Shown: positions 40,087-48,844 of the stretch, piece by piece
How positions within the stretch are numbered: the stretch's first letter is position 1
Layout of the letters: each line of letters starts with the position of its first letter
Assembly: GCF_900143085.1 (NCBI RefSeq)
Contig: NZ_FRCZ01000001.1
Span: 372,001 to 436,000, forward strand
Source of the DNA: Gracilibacillus kekensis
GTDB lineage: Bacteria > Bacillota > Bacilli > Bacillales > Amphibacillaceae
Direction: 5' to 3'
Length of the DNA stretch: 64,000 bases
Program-made: the position numbers and the translations under genes
The notes under the pieces: model-generated
Database searches by the model: none
The model's input: only the letters and a program-made list of their open reading frames with translations
What the model was told of the DNA's origin: nothing

Positions 40087-40895
40087 TATTCACTCATCCA
40101 ATCCGGTTTATGAAAACCTTGAAACTGTTCTTCGATAACTTCTTTAAAGTGATCTGATTCCACCGCTTCTTTAATATCTTCCACATAAGCAGCATCCAAG
40201 TTTTCTGTCTTTACTACGACTCGATTAATAATATTTTCCGGTAATTCGTCACGTACAAGTGCGGTGGTTAAATCAATTCCTGCTGAAATCGCGAAATTAC
40301 CATTAATCGCAGCTAAATCTACCGAATCCAAGGTACGAGGTAATTGCGCTGCTTCGACTGGTTCAAATTGTAAGTTTAATGGATTACTTGTAATATCCTT
40401 TTCGGAAGCTCGTAATGGATCGACATCATCATTAAACTCAATCACACCATTATCTCTTAATACAGTCAGTCCTCTAGCAAGATTAGTAGGATCATTGGCA
40501 ACCGCTACCGTACTCCCTTCTTCTATTTCATCTAAACTATCATAATCATTCGAATAAATACCGATTGGTGCTGTTGGAACTGTGATTACACTCGATAATT
40601 CCATATCATTCTCTTCTGCAAATGCCTCCATATATACAAGATGCTGAAACAGGTTTGCATCTAATGAACCATTATCAAGTGCTTTATTTGGTTGCACGTA
40701 GTCATTAAACTCTTCAATGGTTACTGTATATCCTTGTTCTTCTAGGTAAGGTTTTACCCCTTCTTCCAGCATATCACTATAAGGTATCGTTCCTCCTAAC
40801 ACTAATTCTTTCTTTTCACCAGAGGCACTGCCATCATCAGAACCACACGCTGCTAATAATCCAATTAATATCATCAAAAGTACTACTTTTTTCAT
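40086..40895 (-). CDS. metQ: MetQ-type substrate-binding lipoprotein
   Basis: A 269-residue lipoprotein of the NlpA/MetQ family with lipobox LLAAC, then [20 protein letters not shown] and [16 protein letters not shown]. It delivers methionine or a related sulfur compound to MetI/MetN. It lies 13 nt after metI and overlaps mmsA by 1 nt. The ribosome site is TAAGGAG. Since the operon carries a monooxygenase and a semialdehyde dehydrogenase, the ligand may be an organosulfur compound other than methionine. Confidence 0.92.
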   Translation of the reverse strand: MKKVVLLMILIGLLAACGSDDGSASGEKKELVLGGTIPYSDMLEEGVKPYLEEQGYTVTIEEFNDYVQPNKALDNGSLDANLFQHLVYMEAFAEENDMELSSVITVPTAPIGIYSNDYDSLDEIEEGSTVAVANDPTNLARGLTVLRDNGVIEFNDDVDPLRASEKDITSNPLNLQFEPVEAAQLPRTLDSVDLAAINGNFAISAGIDLTTALVRDELPENIINRVVVKTENLDAAYVEDIKEAVESDHFKEVIEEQFQGFHKPDWMSE

Positions 40896-40908
40896 TTTTT
40901 TATTCTCC

Positions 40909-41568
40909 TTATTTTTTATTTACGGTTTTGGCGATAAAATCACCTAAATATTGAATGAATTGAACCAAGACAATTAATAAAATAACAGTGGTAAACATCA
41001 CCGTATCATCATATCGATAATAACCATAGCGAATCGCCAAGTCCCCAATACCACCGCCACCGATTGTACCTGCCATAGCAGAATAACCTATTAAACTAAT
41101 AGCAGTAATTGTTAGACCACTGATCAAACCCGGCTTTGCTTCTGGGAAGATAATATCTTTTATAATCATCCAAGGTGAAGCTCCCACTGCGATTGCAGCT
41201 TCAATTACTCCTTTGTCCACTTCACGTGCAGCCGATTCTACGATTCTTGCATAGAAAGGAATCGCCGCTACCGATAACGAAACAGAGGCTGCTAATGGCC
41301 CGATCGTTTCCCCGACCAGCCACTGGGTAAAAGGCAATAAGAAAACTAACAAAATAATAAATGGGATCGAGCGGATTAAGTTAATCACAACCCCTACTAT
41401 GGCTTTAATCCAACTGTTTTCAAGAAATAACCCTTTATCTGTCACATACAATACAATTCCTAAGGGTAATCCAATAAATATCGCTACTAATAATGCAATA
41501 CCTACCATCAATAACGTCTCAAAAAAGGCTACATTTAACTCTGGCAAAAGTTCGATAATACTAGCCAT
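40909..41568 (-). CDS. metI: MetI-type ABC transporter permease
   Basis: A 219-residue inner membrane permease with five helices and the coupling motif KGVIEAAIAVGASPWMIIKD. It pairs with MetN and MetQ. Its start overlaps the metN stop by 8 nt, showing an operon order metN-metI-metQ-mmsA on the minus strand. Confidence 0.93.
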   Translation of the reverse strand: MASIIELLPELNVAFFETLLMVGIALLVAIFIGLPLGIVLYVTDKGLFLENSWIKAIVGVVINLIRSIPFIILLVFLLPFTQWLVGETIGPLAASVSLSVAAIPFYARIVESAAREVDKGVIEAAIAVGASPWMIIKDIIFPEAKPGLISGLTITAISLIGYSAMAGTIGGGGIGDLAIRYGYYRYDDTVMFTTVILLIVLVQFIQYLGDFIAKTVNKK

Positions 41569-42571
41569 TGTTGATCACCTCTACTTTACTGACTCGTTCT
41601 CGAAGATAATCAATTGCGGCTTCAGTTTCTCGTGGCTCACCATTGACTTCCATAACAAAAATTCCGAGCGGAACATCACGAATATATTCGACTTTTCCGT
41701 GCAGGATATTTCCCTTAACTGAAAAGTTTTGTAATACATCGGAAACAATTGCCTCTGCCGCAAGCTCGCCCCAAAAATGAAGTCTAACAAGTTTACCTGT
41801 AATTGTTTCCAGCAGTTGTTCAGGTAATTGAAAATCGAGTATTGTTTCGATAAATTTTTTAGTTAATGGTTCTGTTGGGTTTGAAAATATTTCATAAGTA
41901 GAACCCTGTTCAATCACTCTGCCATCCCGCATCACTGCACAGCGATGGCAAATTTCTTTGACGACTTCCATTTCATGGGTGATGATTACAATCGTCAACC
42001 CTAATTCTCTGTTTATTTTTTTTAGCAACGCTAGAATTGACTTTGTTGTATTAGGATCTAATGCAGATGTAGCTTCATCACAAAGCAATACTTTTGGATT
42101 ATTGGCCAATGCTCTTGCGATACTAACCCGCTGTTTTTGACCACCACTCAATTGTGAAGGATATTGATTCGTTCGATCCGTTAATCCTACCAGTTCTAAT
42201 AAATGGTTCACTCTTGGTCTTATTTTTTTATCTGGGACACCTGCTGCTTTAAGTGCAAATGCTACATTTTCATAGACTGTTTTCGATGACACAAGATAAA
42301 ATCCTTGAAAGATCATACCGATGGATTGTCTTGCCTCTCGAAGCTTCCTACCAGATAGTTGTAATAGATCGATGCCGTCTATCAATATTTCCCCAGAGGT
42401 TGGCCGTTCCAATATATTCATACAACGCAATAAAGTACTTTTACCAGCACCACTGTACCCGACAATTCCGTAAACTTCTCCTGAATCAATGGTTAATGAC
42501 ACATTATCGACACCGACGATTTTTCGCTTTTTGCTTTTAAATTCTTTTGTTACATTCGTTAATTCAATCAA
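41561..42571 (-). CDS. metN: MetN-type ABC transporter ATPase with NIL domain
   Basis: A 336-residue ATPase with Walker A GYSGAGKST, signature LSGGQKQR, Walker B VLLCDEATSALD and switch His in IITHE. The C-terminal 80 residues form the ACT-like NIL domain that senses methionine and inhibits transport. The start is TTG at 42571, with AAGGAAGTGATC just upstream matching the 16S tail. It is the second gene behind the SAM-I riboswitch at 44040-44141. Confidence 0.94.
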   Translation of the reverse strand: MIELTNVTKEFKSKKRKIVGVDNVSLTIDSGEVYGIVGYSGAGKSTLLRCMNILERPTSGEILIDGIDLLQLSGRKLREARQSIGMIFQGFYLVSSKTVYENVAFALKAAGVPDKKIRPRVNHLLELVGLTDRTNQYPSQLSGGQKQRVSIARALANNPKVLLCDEATSALDPNTTKSILALLKKINRELGLTIVIITHEMEVVKEICHRCAVMRDGRVIEQGSTYEIFSNPTEPLTKKFIETILDFQLPEQLLETITGKLVRLHFWGELAAEAIVSDVLQNFSVKGNILHGKVEYIRDVPLGIFVMEVNGEPRETEAAIDYLRERVSKVEVINNG

Positions 42572-42577
42572 TGGTGA

Positions 42578-43954
42578 TCACTTCCTTCTGAATTTACTGC
42601 CAGGATGATCCTCTGGTAATCTACTGTTTCCATCTGGAAATAATTTCTCTCTTAACGTTCCTTCACGATAGTCTTTTTTGTAGATGCCTCTTGCTTGGAG
42701 CTCAGGAATAACAAGATCGACAAACGACTCTAAGTCACCTGGTGTCACCAAATGGTTTAAATTAAAACCATCCACCCCTGATTCCTCAAACTGAAATTGG
42801 ATGGCGTCTGCTACTTCCTTTGGATTCCCGACAATATAGCTATTGCGGTCAATTGCTTCAAAGCGATTTAACACATCACCAACGGTCAATTTTTTCGGTG
42901 CATCTTTCGTTAAAGTTGCTGCTTTGTAATGACCACCTTCTGTTTTTTTCTTATATTCAAATGGCTCATTCGAATCTGCATCCTCATATTCTGCAATATC
43001 ATAACCACTTGCTCCATACTGTGCTTTTGCGGCATCCGCACTCCAGACTTTGTTATATTCTTCGAATTTCGCTTCGGCCTCTTCTGTTGTTTCAGCCACA
43101 ACAACACTTAAGAACGAAATAATTTTTAAATTTTCAGGATTGCGTCCATGCTTTGCTGCTCTTTCCCGAATATCATCTGCATAATAGCGAATGCGTTGCG
43201 GAGTCGGACCACCAACAAAAATACATTCCGCATGCTTAGCTGCAAACTCACGACCTTTCTCAGAAGTACCAGCTTGATATATTACGGGTGTTCGTTGTAA
43301 GGATGGTTCGCTTAAATGTGGTCCTTCTACTTTGAAATAATGACCCTTATGATTAATTTCGTGTACTTTTTCAGGGTCAACTAATGTTTCATTTTCCACA
43401 TCTTCGACTACCGCATTATCCTCCCAGCTCTGTTCCCATAATTTATAAGAAACATCTAGGTATTCATCTGCTATATCATACCGTTCATCATGTTTAATCA
43501 TATCTTCAAGTCCAAAATTTCGAGCCGCGTTTGGCAAATAGGAGGTAACGACATTCCAGGCAACGCGTCCTTTGGTCAGGTGATCTAATGTCGAAAACCT
43601 TCTTGCATTACCAAACGGTGCTTCATATGTAGTGCTTACTGTTACCGCAAATGCCAGGTGTTTTGTGACACTAGCCATCGCTGACACTAGTAATGCCGGA
43701 TCATTTAATGGAACCTGTAACCCATCCCTGATTGATGGTGCTTTACTTTTTTGGTAGACATCATATATGCCTAGTACGTCTGCGAAAAAAACGGCATCAA
43801 ATTTACCCTTTTCCAATAATTTTGCTAAGTCGATCCAGTAATCCAAATCCTTATATTGACGGTGACGTTCACTTTTGGGATGTTTCCATAAACCATGTGA
43901 ATTGTGCATGGCGCTAGTCATTTCAAATGCGTTTAAAATTATTTCTTTTGTCAT
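42578..43954 (-). CDS. LLM-class FMNH2-dependent monooxygenase (NtaA/SnaA/DszA type)
   Basis: A 458-residue flavin monooxygenase. Family landmarks are DLDYWIDLAKLLEKGKFDAV, VTVSTTYEAPFGNARRFSTL, KGRVAWNVVTSYLPNAARNF and VIYQAGTSEKGREFAAKHAE, each matching the nitrilotriacetate monooxygenase / DszA / SfnG branch. Such enzymes use reduced FMN from a partner reductase to cleave C-S or C-N bonds. It is the first gene after the SAM-I riboswitch, 6 nt before metN, so it probably liberates sulfur from an imported compound. Substrate is not known. Confidence 0.92.
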   Translation of the reverse strand: MTKEIILNAFEMTSAMHNSHGLWKHPKSERHRQYKDLDYWIDLAKLLEKGKFDAVFFADVLGIYDVYQKSKAPSIRDGLQVPLNDPALLVSAMASVTKHLAFAVTVSTTYEAPFGNARRFSTLDHLTKGRVAWNVVTSYLPNAARNFGLEDMIKHDERYDIADEYLDVSYKLWEQSWEDNAVVEDVENETLVDPEKVHEINHKGHYFKVEGPHLSEPSLQRTPVIYQAGTSEKGREFAAKHAECIFVGGPTPQRIRYYADDIRERAAKHGRNPENLKIISFLSVVVAETTEEAEAKFEEYNKVWSADAAKAQYGASGYDIAEYEDADSNEPFEYKKKTEGGHYKAATLTKDAPKKLTVGDVLNRFEAIDRNSYIVGNPKEVADAIQFQFEESGVDGFNLNHLVTPGDLESFVDLVIPELQARGIYKKDYREGTLREKLFPDGNSRLPEDHPGSKFRRK

Positions 43955-43979
43955 AGATTTCTCCCCTTTACAAATTAAA

Positions 43980-44009
43980 AAGCCTCTTCTTTAAGAAAAG
44001 AAGAGGCTT
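43980..44009 (-). terminator. SAM-I riboswitch terminator of the monooxygenase-met operon
   Basis: Stem AAGCCTCTTCT / AGAAGAGGCTT followed by TTTTAATTTG on the minus strand, between the aptamer and the monooxygenase ATG. It is the expression platform of the riboswitch. Confidence 0.9.
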
Positions 44010-44039
44010 AAAATACAATCACTGAAGTCCTGTCCTTTT

Positions 44040-44141
44040 CTTATCTTTCAAGCTACTTGCTTGCTGGAGTTGGCACAGTACTTGCGGTCAAGTCTGTTGC
44101 CGAGGTTTCAAAGGGCCAGTCCCTCCACCTCTCTGGATAAG
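44040..44141 (-). ncRNA. SAM-I (S-box) riboswitch of the monooxygenase-metNIQ-mmsA operon
   Basis: On the minus strand the aptamer starts CTTATCCAGAGAGGTGGAGG, continues with GGCCCTTTGAAACCTCGGCA, then GTGCCAACTCCAGCAAGC and closes P1 with GAAAGATAAG. These are the conserved S-box blocks. When SAM is high the downstream terminator forms, so the operon is expressed in sulfur/methionine shortage. The aptamer is nearly identical to the plus-strand copy at 45707-45808. Confidence 0.95.
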
Positions 44142-44226
44142 AAAAAATGTTGTCGTTATTAAATTATAGTAATCAATGTAACGTGATTTTTCAGAATTGT
44201 CAATCATTTATCATAAAAAATTTTCG

Positions 44227-45369
44227 TCAGCTGTCCAACACATTTTTTGCTAAATTGTAGACAATCGCATCATCTGTTGGCGGATTATGTAACCCTGCTC
44301 TGACATCCCTGAAATGACGTTGCAACGGATTTTTTGCAGATAAACTCCTGGCACCGACAATCCGCATTGCTAAATCTACGATTGTGTTGGCACTGTTTGT
44401 CACGATGTGTTTGGCAGCTTGTAACTCTGCACCTAACTGGGATCTGGTTTCAGGATGTTCCACCCATTTTGTTGCGACACCATATAACACTTCACGCGCT
44501 TTTACTAACTCTAATTCGATTTCACCAATCTTTCTTCTTACTTCTGGCACTTCTTTAATGGGGTGTGGAAGTGTTATCGGCTGAAAATCACTCGCAAACT
44601 TGATCGCATAATCACGCGCTGCTTCTGCAATACCTAAGTATACAGCAGGTATTTGCAAATACCATCCTTTTGGAAAAGGTTTTTGTGGTGTCTCTTCAAA
44701 TAATAAAGCATCTTCTGCGACAAATACATTTTCTAAAATAAGATCATCACTTTTGGTAGCTCTCATCGAAATACTGTCCCACGTTTCATTAACTTTTACT
44801 CCTGGTAATGAGTGATCAATTAGTACATAGCCCTTTGTTCCTGTTTGATTGACGTCGACGGTAACAATCGAATAATCAAGAGCTACTGCCATCGATGTAA
44901 AGGATTTAGCGCCGTTGATTCGCCAGCCATTCTGTTCTTTTTTTGCAATAGTCGTTGGTATACCACCACGTGAAGGACTACCTGTTGCTTTTTCAGTCTG
45001 CGCTAAATTAATCAGGGCTCTTTCTTCCACAATCAAACGAGAAACTTTTTCAAAATTTTCTTTACTCCAATTACGATTCTCCGCTTGTTCCAAGATTACA
45101 CCCAGCTGCCACCCAAGTGATAAGGCAGTTGGTCCATCTCCTTTTGCTAATTGTTGTTGTACCTGCAAAAATTCAACAAGATCGATTCCTGAACCTCCGT
45201 ACTCTTTGGGAACCGTCAAGGCTAAAAGTCCATTTTCCTTTATGTCCTCAAAGTTTTCATGAGGAAATAATGCATCTTCATCAACTTGATTTGCTCTTTC
45301 CGCGAATATCTCTGATAACTTTATGACATCTTCTATGTAGCTTCTATTATTCTCTGAAACAATTGTCAT
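44227..45369 (-). CDS. Acyl-CoA dehydrogenase-fold flavoprotein, SfnB/DszC-like
   Basis: A 380-residue protein of the acyl-CoA dehydrogenase superfamily: LLALTVPKEYGGSGIDLVEF at the start, WRINGAKSFTSMAVALDYSI in the beta domain and MRIVGARSLSAKNPLQRHFR at the end. In sulfur-scavenging clusters such proteins (SfnB, DszC, or YxeP/SnaB-neighbour types) act as flavin monooxygenases or desaturases. It has its own SAM-I riboswitch at 45444-45556. It probably works with the LLM monooxygenase on the same sulfur substrate; the reaction itself is not readable. Confidence 0.88.
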   Translation of the reverse strand: MTIVSENNRSYIEDVIKLSEIFAERANQVDEDALFPHENFEDIKENGLLALTVPKEYGGSGIDLVEFLQVQQQLAKGDGPTALSLGWQLGVILEQAENRNWSKENFEKVSRLIVEERALINLAQTEKATGSPSRGGIPTTIAKKEQNGWRINGAKSFTSMAVALDYSIVTVDVNQTGTKGYVLIDHSLPGVKVNETWDSISMRATKSDDLILENVFVAEDALLFEETPQKPFPKGWYLQIPAVYLGIAEAARDYAIKFASDFQPITLPHPIKEVPEVRRKIGEIELELVKAREVLYGVATKWVEHPETRSQLGAELQAAKHIVTNSANTIVDLAMRIVGARSLSAKNPLQRHFRDVRAGLHNPPTDDAIVYNLAKNVLDS

Positions 45370-45394
45370 TATAAATCCCCCTCTAAACTAATAA

Positions 45395-45426
45395 AATCCT
45401 ACATCTCGATGAGAGAAGTAGGATTT
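45395..45426 (-). terminator. SAM-I riboswitch terminator of the acyl-CoA dehydrogenase-like gene
   Basis: Stem AATCCTAC / GTAGGATT with an inner TCTC / GAGA helix, followed by TTTATTAG on the minus strand, 26 nt before the ATG. Confidence 0.85.
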
Positions 45427-45443
45427 ATAAATATAAACACGTT

Positions 45444-45556
45444 CTCATCTTTCAGGCATAGACTCCTGCTGGAAGTAGCACCTTTCTTTTTATACGAGCA
45501 AAAAGTGGTTGCTGCAGGGTTTAGCGGACCAGTTTCCTTCCCTGACTCTTGATAAG
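45444..45556 (-). ncRNA. SAM-I (S-box) riboswitch, second minus-strand copy
   Basis: The minus strand reads CTTATCAAGAGTCAGGGAAG, then ACCCTGCAGCAACC, GGTGCTACTTCCAGCAGG and CTGAAAGATGAG, matching the S-box core. It is more divergent than the other two aptamers and has a longer P3 arm. It controls the acyl-CoA dehydrogenase-like gene. Confidence 0.93.
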
Positions 45557-45706
45557 ATTAATCGATATGAAGTTAGCCACCACTTTACAAAACTTTCTAA
45601 AAATTGTCAACTATTTATTTTATTATTCTAAATTTTCTAAAAAAGGAGTTGACAGTATTTTATAACTCCTGTATATTGTGACTTAACTTAATAAGCGACA
45701 TATTTT

Positions 45707-45808
45707 CTTATCCAGAGAGGTGGAGGGACTGGCCCTTTGAAGCCTCGGCAACAGACTTAATCACAAGTACTGTGCCAATTCCAGCAAGCAAGTAGCTTGA
45801 AAGATAAG
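45707..45808 (+). ncRNA. SAM-I (S-box) riboswitch of the FMN reductase gene
   Basis: The plus strand reads CTTATCCAGAGAGGTGGAGG, GGCCCTTTGAAGCCTCGGCA, GTGCCAATTCCAGCAAGC and GAAAGATAAG. It is almost the same sequence as 44040-44141 read on the other strand. It lies 95 nt upstream of the reductase ATG and is followed by a terminator. Confidence 0.95.
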
Positions 45809-45836
45809 AGGAGCGGATTTCATTATAAACACACAC

Positions 45837-45867
45837 CCTCTTCTATCTTTACTAGAAGAGGTTTTTT
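45837..45867 (+). terminator. SAM-I riboswitch terminator of the FMN reductase gene
   Basis: Stem CCTCTTCTA / TAGAAGAGG followed by TTTTTTATTG, between aptamer and gene. Confidence 0.9.
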
Positions 45868-45903
45868 ATTGTCTAAAAATACAAACAGGAAGAGGTTTTG
45901 AAG

Positions 45904-46452
45904 ATGACAGACATTATATTATTATCAGGAAGCCCATCAATAAGCTCACGAACGGATCTAGCACTCCATTATGCAGGCGATAAGTTAATAAAAGAAGGTT
46001 TCGATGTCAAACATATCTCGATTCAGGACATTCCAGCAGAAGTATTATTTCATGCCCAATTTGATCATCCCAAAATTAAAGAAGTGACCAATTTATTACG
46101 AAACGCAAAAGCAGTAATTGTTGGTTCGCCAGTCTATAAAGCAGCCTATTCTGGAGTATTAAAAGCTCTATTAGATTTATTACCACCAGATGTTCTGCAG
46201 GATACACCAGTATTACCAGTTATGACTGGAGGAAGTGGCGGACATTTACTTTCCATTGAATACTCACTCAAACCATTGCTAGCTTCATTAAAAGGTCAAT
46301 GTTTACAAGGTGTTTATATTGTTGATAAATGTATTGATAAACAACAGACAGAAGAACCGATTGTAGATGAAGAGACAAAGCAGCGATTAATCAATCAATT
46401 AACGATCCTTACCAACACAACTGCCAACCAAAGAGAATTATTATTTACTTAA
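45904..46452 (+). CDS. NADPH-dependent FMN reductase, SsuE-like
   Basis: A 182-residue flavodoxin-fold reductase beginning MTDIILLSGSPSISSRTDLA, with VGSPVYKAAYSGVLKALLDL and LPVMTGGSGGHLLSIEYSLK, the pattern of SsuE/MsuE reductases. It should provide reduced FMN to the flavin monooxygenase coded on the opposite strand. A TTG at 45898 is also in frame, but AGGAAGAGG is 8 nt before ATG 45904. It shares SAM-I control with the monooxygenase, which supports a common pathway. Confidence 0.9.
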   Translation: MTDIILLSGSPSISSRTDLALHYAGDKLIKEGFDVKHISIQDIPAEVLFHAQFDHPKIKEVTNLLRNAKAVIVGSPVYKAAYSGVLKALLDLLPPDVLQDTPVLPVMTGGSGGHLLSIEYSLKPLLASLKGQCLQGVYIVDKCIDKQQTEEPIVDEETKQRLINQLTILTNTTANQRELLFT

Positions 46453-46457
46453 TAAAA

Positions 46458-46490
46458 TGAACACCGCGCCTGTACACGGCGCGGTGTTCA
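46458..46490 (+). terminator. GC-rich terminator after the FMN reductase gene
   Basis: A 13-bp perfect stem TGAACACCGCGCC / GGCGCGGTGTTCA with a 7-nt loop, followed by TTATTTTTAT. Confidence 0.9.
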
Positions 46491-46570
46491 TTATTTTTAT
46501 AGTAAACGGACAGATACTAACTCGATATTTTTCCAAGTATTTGAAGCTTTTCTTAGTCCAATATATGCTG

Positions 46571-46807
46571 TTAACACCATTCCCACTTCAACAATGAATT
46601 GTTAATATTGGCATAACTCATTTCCAATTGCATTAATTGTGCAACTTTTATCATACGTGGTTCATATTGTTTAATCATTTCAAAGATTTTTTTTGAGTTT
46701 GATATCTTAATTTCTCTTGCCAGCCAAGTGATTAGTGCCTTAAGAGTGGTTACTAAATCTTTTACAAGTGCTTTGCTAACATAATGATATAAGCCAAATA
46801 TATATCA
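46571..46807 (-). pseudogene. Gene remnant of unknown family
   Basis: A minus-strand frame without a start codon reads FGLYHYVSKALVKDLVTTLK and ends LLKWEWC-stop; just upstream another frame reads WKGCDLPFWRELLG before a stop. The coding look without a start, and the change of frame, suggest a decayed gene, possibly of mobile origin. I could not place it in a family. The rest of 46491-47056 shows no gene. Confidence 0.3.
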
Positions 46808-47056
46808 CCCCAACAACTCTCTCCAAAACGGTAGATCACAGCCCTTCCAACTTGTAATCGGATGGATTTCGATAATTTTCGAATACATTAACCATGCAAA
46901 TATAACTTTACTACGGTCATTATTATTAAGTATAAATACTTGAAATTGCTATATACCGTTTAGTCATCTAAAATATTTTTTATAATTATGTAATATTTTT
47001 TGTGCTGTAACGTCTATTAATTAACAACACCAAAGAATGTCAAATAAGGGGGCAAG

Positions 47057-47563
47057 ATGATGGATGAAGAACTAATCACGGATTGGTTTGACGCTTATGC
47101 TGATGATGTGTATCGCTTTTTAATTTATTATACATCGACATCAGATGTGGAAGACTTAGTCCAGGAAGTATTTATTAAGGCAATCGATCGATATGATTCC
47201 TTTAAAGGGGATGCCAGCCCGAAAACATGGCTCATATCCATTGCTAGAAATTTAGCCATAGATGAAGCACGTAAAAACAAGCGAAAAGACTGGCGCAAAT
47301 TGATAAAATCGTATGAGAGTAAGGTTGATATTTCACCTGAAGACAAACATCTTATAAGTGAAAGGAAACTGGAATTACATCAAGCGATTTCAAAGCTGAA
47401 GCAAGATTATCGAGATGTTGTGATTTTGAGAGGTATTGAAGAACTATCTGTCATGGAAACGGCCACTATTTTAAAATGGTCGGATTCAAAAGTTCGCGTC
47501 ACATTTCATCGAGCATTAAAAGCTTTGAAAATGCATGTAGAGGAGGTCCATTATGAGTCATAA
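47057..47563 (+). CDS. ECF-type RNA polymerase sigma factor
   Basis: A 168-residue sigma-70 family protein with only regions 2 and 4. Region 2 has DAYADDVYRFLIYYTSTSDV and VQEVFIKAIDRYDSFKGDAS; region 4 has HQAISKLKQDYRDVVILRGI and VMETATILKWSDSKVRVTFH. It resembles SigX/SigW-like and YlaC-like factors of Bacillus. The ATG follows AAGGGGGC. It overlaps the next gene by 11 nt, which encodes the likely membrane anti-sigma factor. Confidence 0.92.
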   Translation: MMDEELITDWFDAYADDVYRFLIYYTSTSDVEDLVQEVFIKAIDRYDSFKGDASPKTWLISIARNLAIDEARKNKRKDWRKLIKSYESKVDISPEDKHLISERKLELHQAISKLKQDYRDVVILRGIEELSVMETATILKWSDSKVRVTFHRALKALKMHVEEVHYES

Positions 47564-48407
47564 CGAAGATGAATTAAAAAAGGAGTTAAAAGAATTGAAA
47601 ACTAAGCGCTCATTAGAGACGGAAAAGAAGGAGACGATGAAAATGGCACTGCAAAAACATGCTAAGAAAAAACGTGCCAAATCAAAAGCGAAACAGACGT
47701 TCATTTGGTTTTCAAGTGCTGCAGCCATTTTGATCTGTGGTATTCTCGTTTTTCAAATGATTAATAACGACCAGATCACACTGCCTGCCGACAATAATCA
47801 AGAAAAAGAGGAAATAGGTATAACCGGTGATGATAACAAAGAATCTGATGAGGTTGATATTTTAGATGATGGACAGGATAATAATGAAGCAGAGGATCAA
47901 GGAAGTGAAGACACGGCAAATGAGACGGAAGATCTGAGTCCTCTAGATTTTAAAGTGGATAAAATTGGTGAGGGTACACACACGATTTTAATTGAAGGAA
48001 TGGAAAGCGAAGAACCTGTCGCACACTATCGAATGGAACCTTACGGCATTGAATATAGTGTGGATAAATTTTTAGACAAATATGCAATAGAAGACACTAC
48101 GGTAAGGTATCACAATGATTATGATGTTGAAGCCTCCATCGTTATGTATGTAGAGGAAAATGCATCGATAGAGCAAGTATTTTCTAACTTACAAGACGAT
48201 TACACTGGAGAAAGTGATGGTCCGTATACCCTACCTGAAGACGAAAATCCTTATCAAGGGATCGGGCAAGATTTTTCTGATACACCAGAAGGATTTTATG
48301 TTTATCAAATTGAGGAGAATGTACTTGTTATCCAATATGAATATGATGCAGAAGCTGGTGATGGTATGCCTCCCCGCCTAGATGCACTACAAAAATCCAT
48401 CAAGTAA
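47553..48407 (+). CDS. Probable membrane anti-sigma factor
   Basis: A 284-residue protein with a highly charged N-terminal cytoplasmic part (DELKKELKELKTKRSLETEK), one transmembrane helix (about 50-72, FIWFSSAAAILICGILVF), a very acidic extracytoplasmic linker (75-130) and a folded C-terminal domain (about 135-284). Topology and the 11-nt overlap with the ECF sigma gene support an anti-sigma role. The N-terminal domain does not show a clear zinc HxxxCxxC anti-sigma motif, so the family is uncertain. The C-terminal domain may sense envelope state. Confidence 0.75.
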   Translation: MSHNEDELKKELKELKTKRSLETEKKETMKMALQKHAKKKRAKSKAKQTFIWFSSAAAILICGILVFQMINNDQITLPADNNQEKEEIGITGDDNKESDEVDILDDGQDNNEAEDQGSEDTANETEDLSPLDFKVDKIGEGTHTILIEGMESEEPVAHYRMEPYGIEYSVDKFLDKYAIEDTTVRYHNDYDVEASIVMYVEENASIEQVFSNLQDDYTGESDGPYTLPEDENPYQGIGQDFSDTPEGFYVYQIEENVLVIQYEYDAEAGDGMPPRLDALQKSIK

Positions 48408-48415
48408 TAATGAAG

Positions 48416-48449
48416 CGCCATTACTTTCATCTGAAAGTAATGGCGTTTT
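48416..48449 (+). terminator. Terminator of the sigma/anti-sigma operon
   Basis: A 13-bp perfect stem CGCCATTACTTTC / GAAAGTAATGGCG with a 4-nt loop and TTTT, 9 nt after the stop. Confidence 0.9.
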
Positions 48450-48535
48450 AATTACAAATCACATTATATGTATATTTGCTGCTGGTTTGATCCACATTAT
48501 AGAGTAAGTATTTAAATGCTTCAAGGAGGATAACG

Positions 48536-48808
48536 ATGAAAAAAGGCAATAATATCTCAAGTTTGCAAGCACAAAATCAAATAGCACAAGTTCAGCAATC
48601 GATACTTCATCTGCAACATGCGATCCAACAAGCACAAAGTCATCCCAACCAGGAAATTTTAGAGCAAATTAAACATTCATTAGAGCGAGCGGAACGATCC
48701 ATGGCTCAAGCCGACAATACAACTGATGATCAAGGCGCATTGGATTTAGTTCGTCGTGATCTAGAACAACAACGGCAAGCGTATCAAGCTATTAATGAGC
48801 AAACTTGA
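48536..48808 (+). CDS. Small Gln-rich coiled-coil protein, unknown function
   Basis: A 90-residue protein with an excellent AAGGAGG site. It is rich in Gln, His and Ala and is predicted almost entirely helical (IAQVQQSILHLQHAIQQAQS and LVRRDLEQQRQAYQAINEQT). There is no signal or membrane segment. Size and helical pattern recall small Bacillus proteins of the YtzC/DUF2524 kind, but I cannot confirm that. It is separated from the sigma operon by a terminator. Confidence 0.7.
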   Translation: MKKGNNISSLQAQNQIAQVQQSILHLQHAIQQAQSHPNQEILEQIKHSLERAERSMAQADNTTDDQGALDLVRRDLEQQRQAYQAINEQT

Positions 48809-48844
48809 TAAAAAGCTATTTTACTCAGCTTAAGTTATAGGTGA

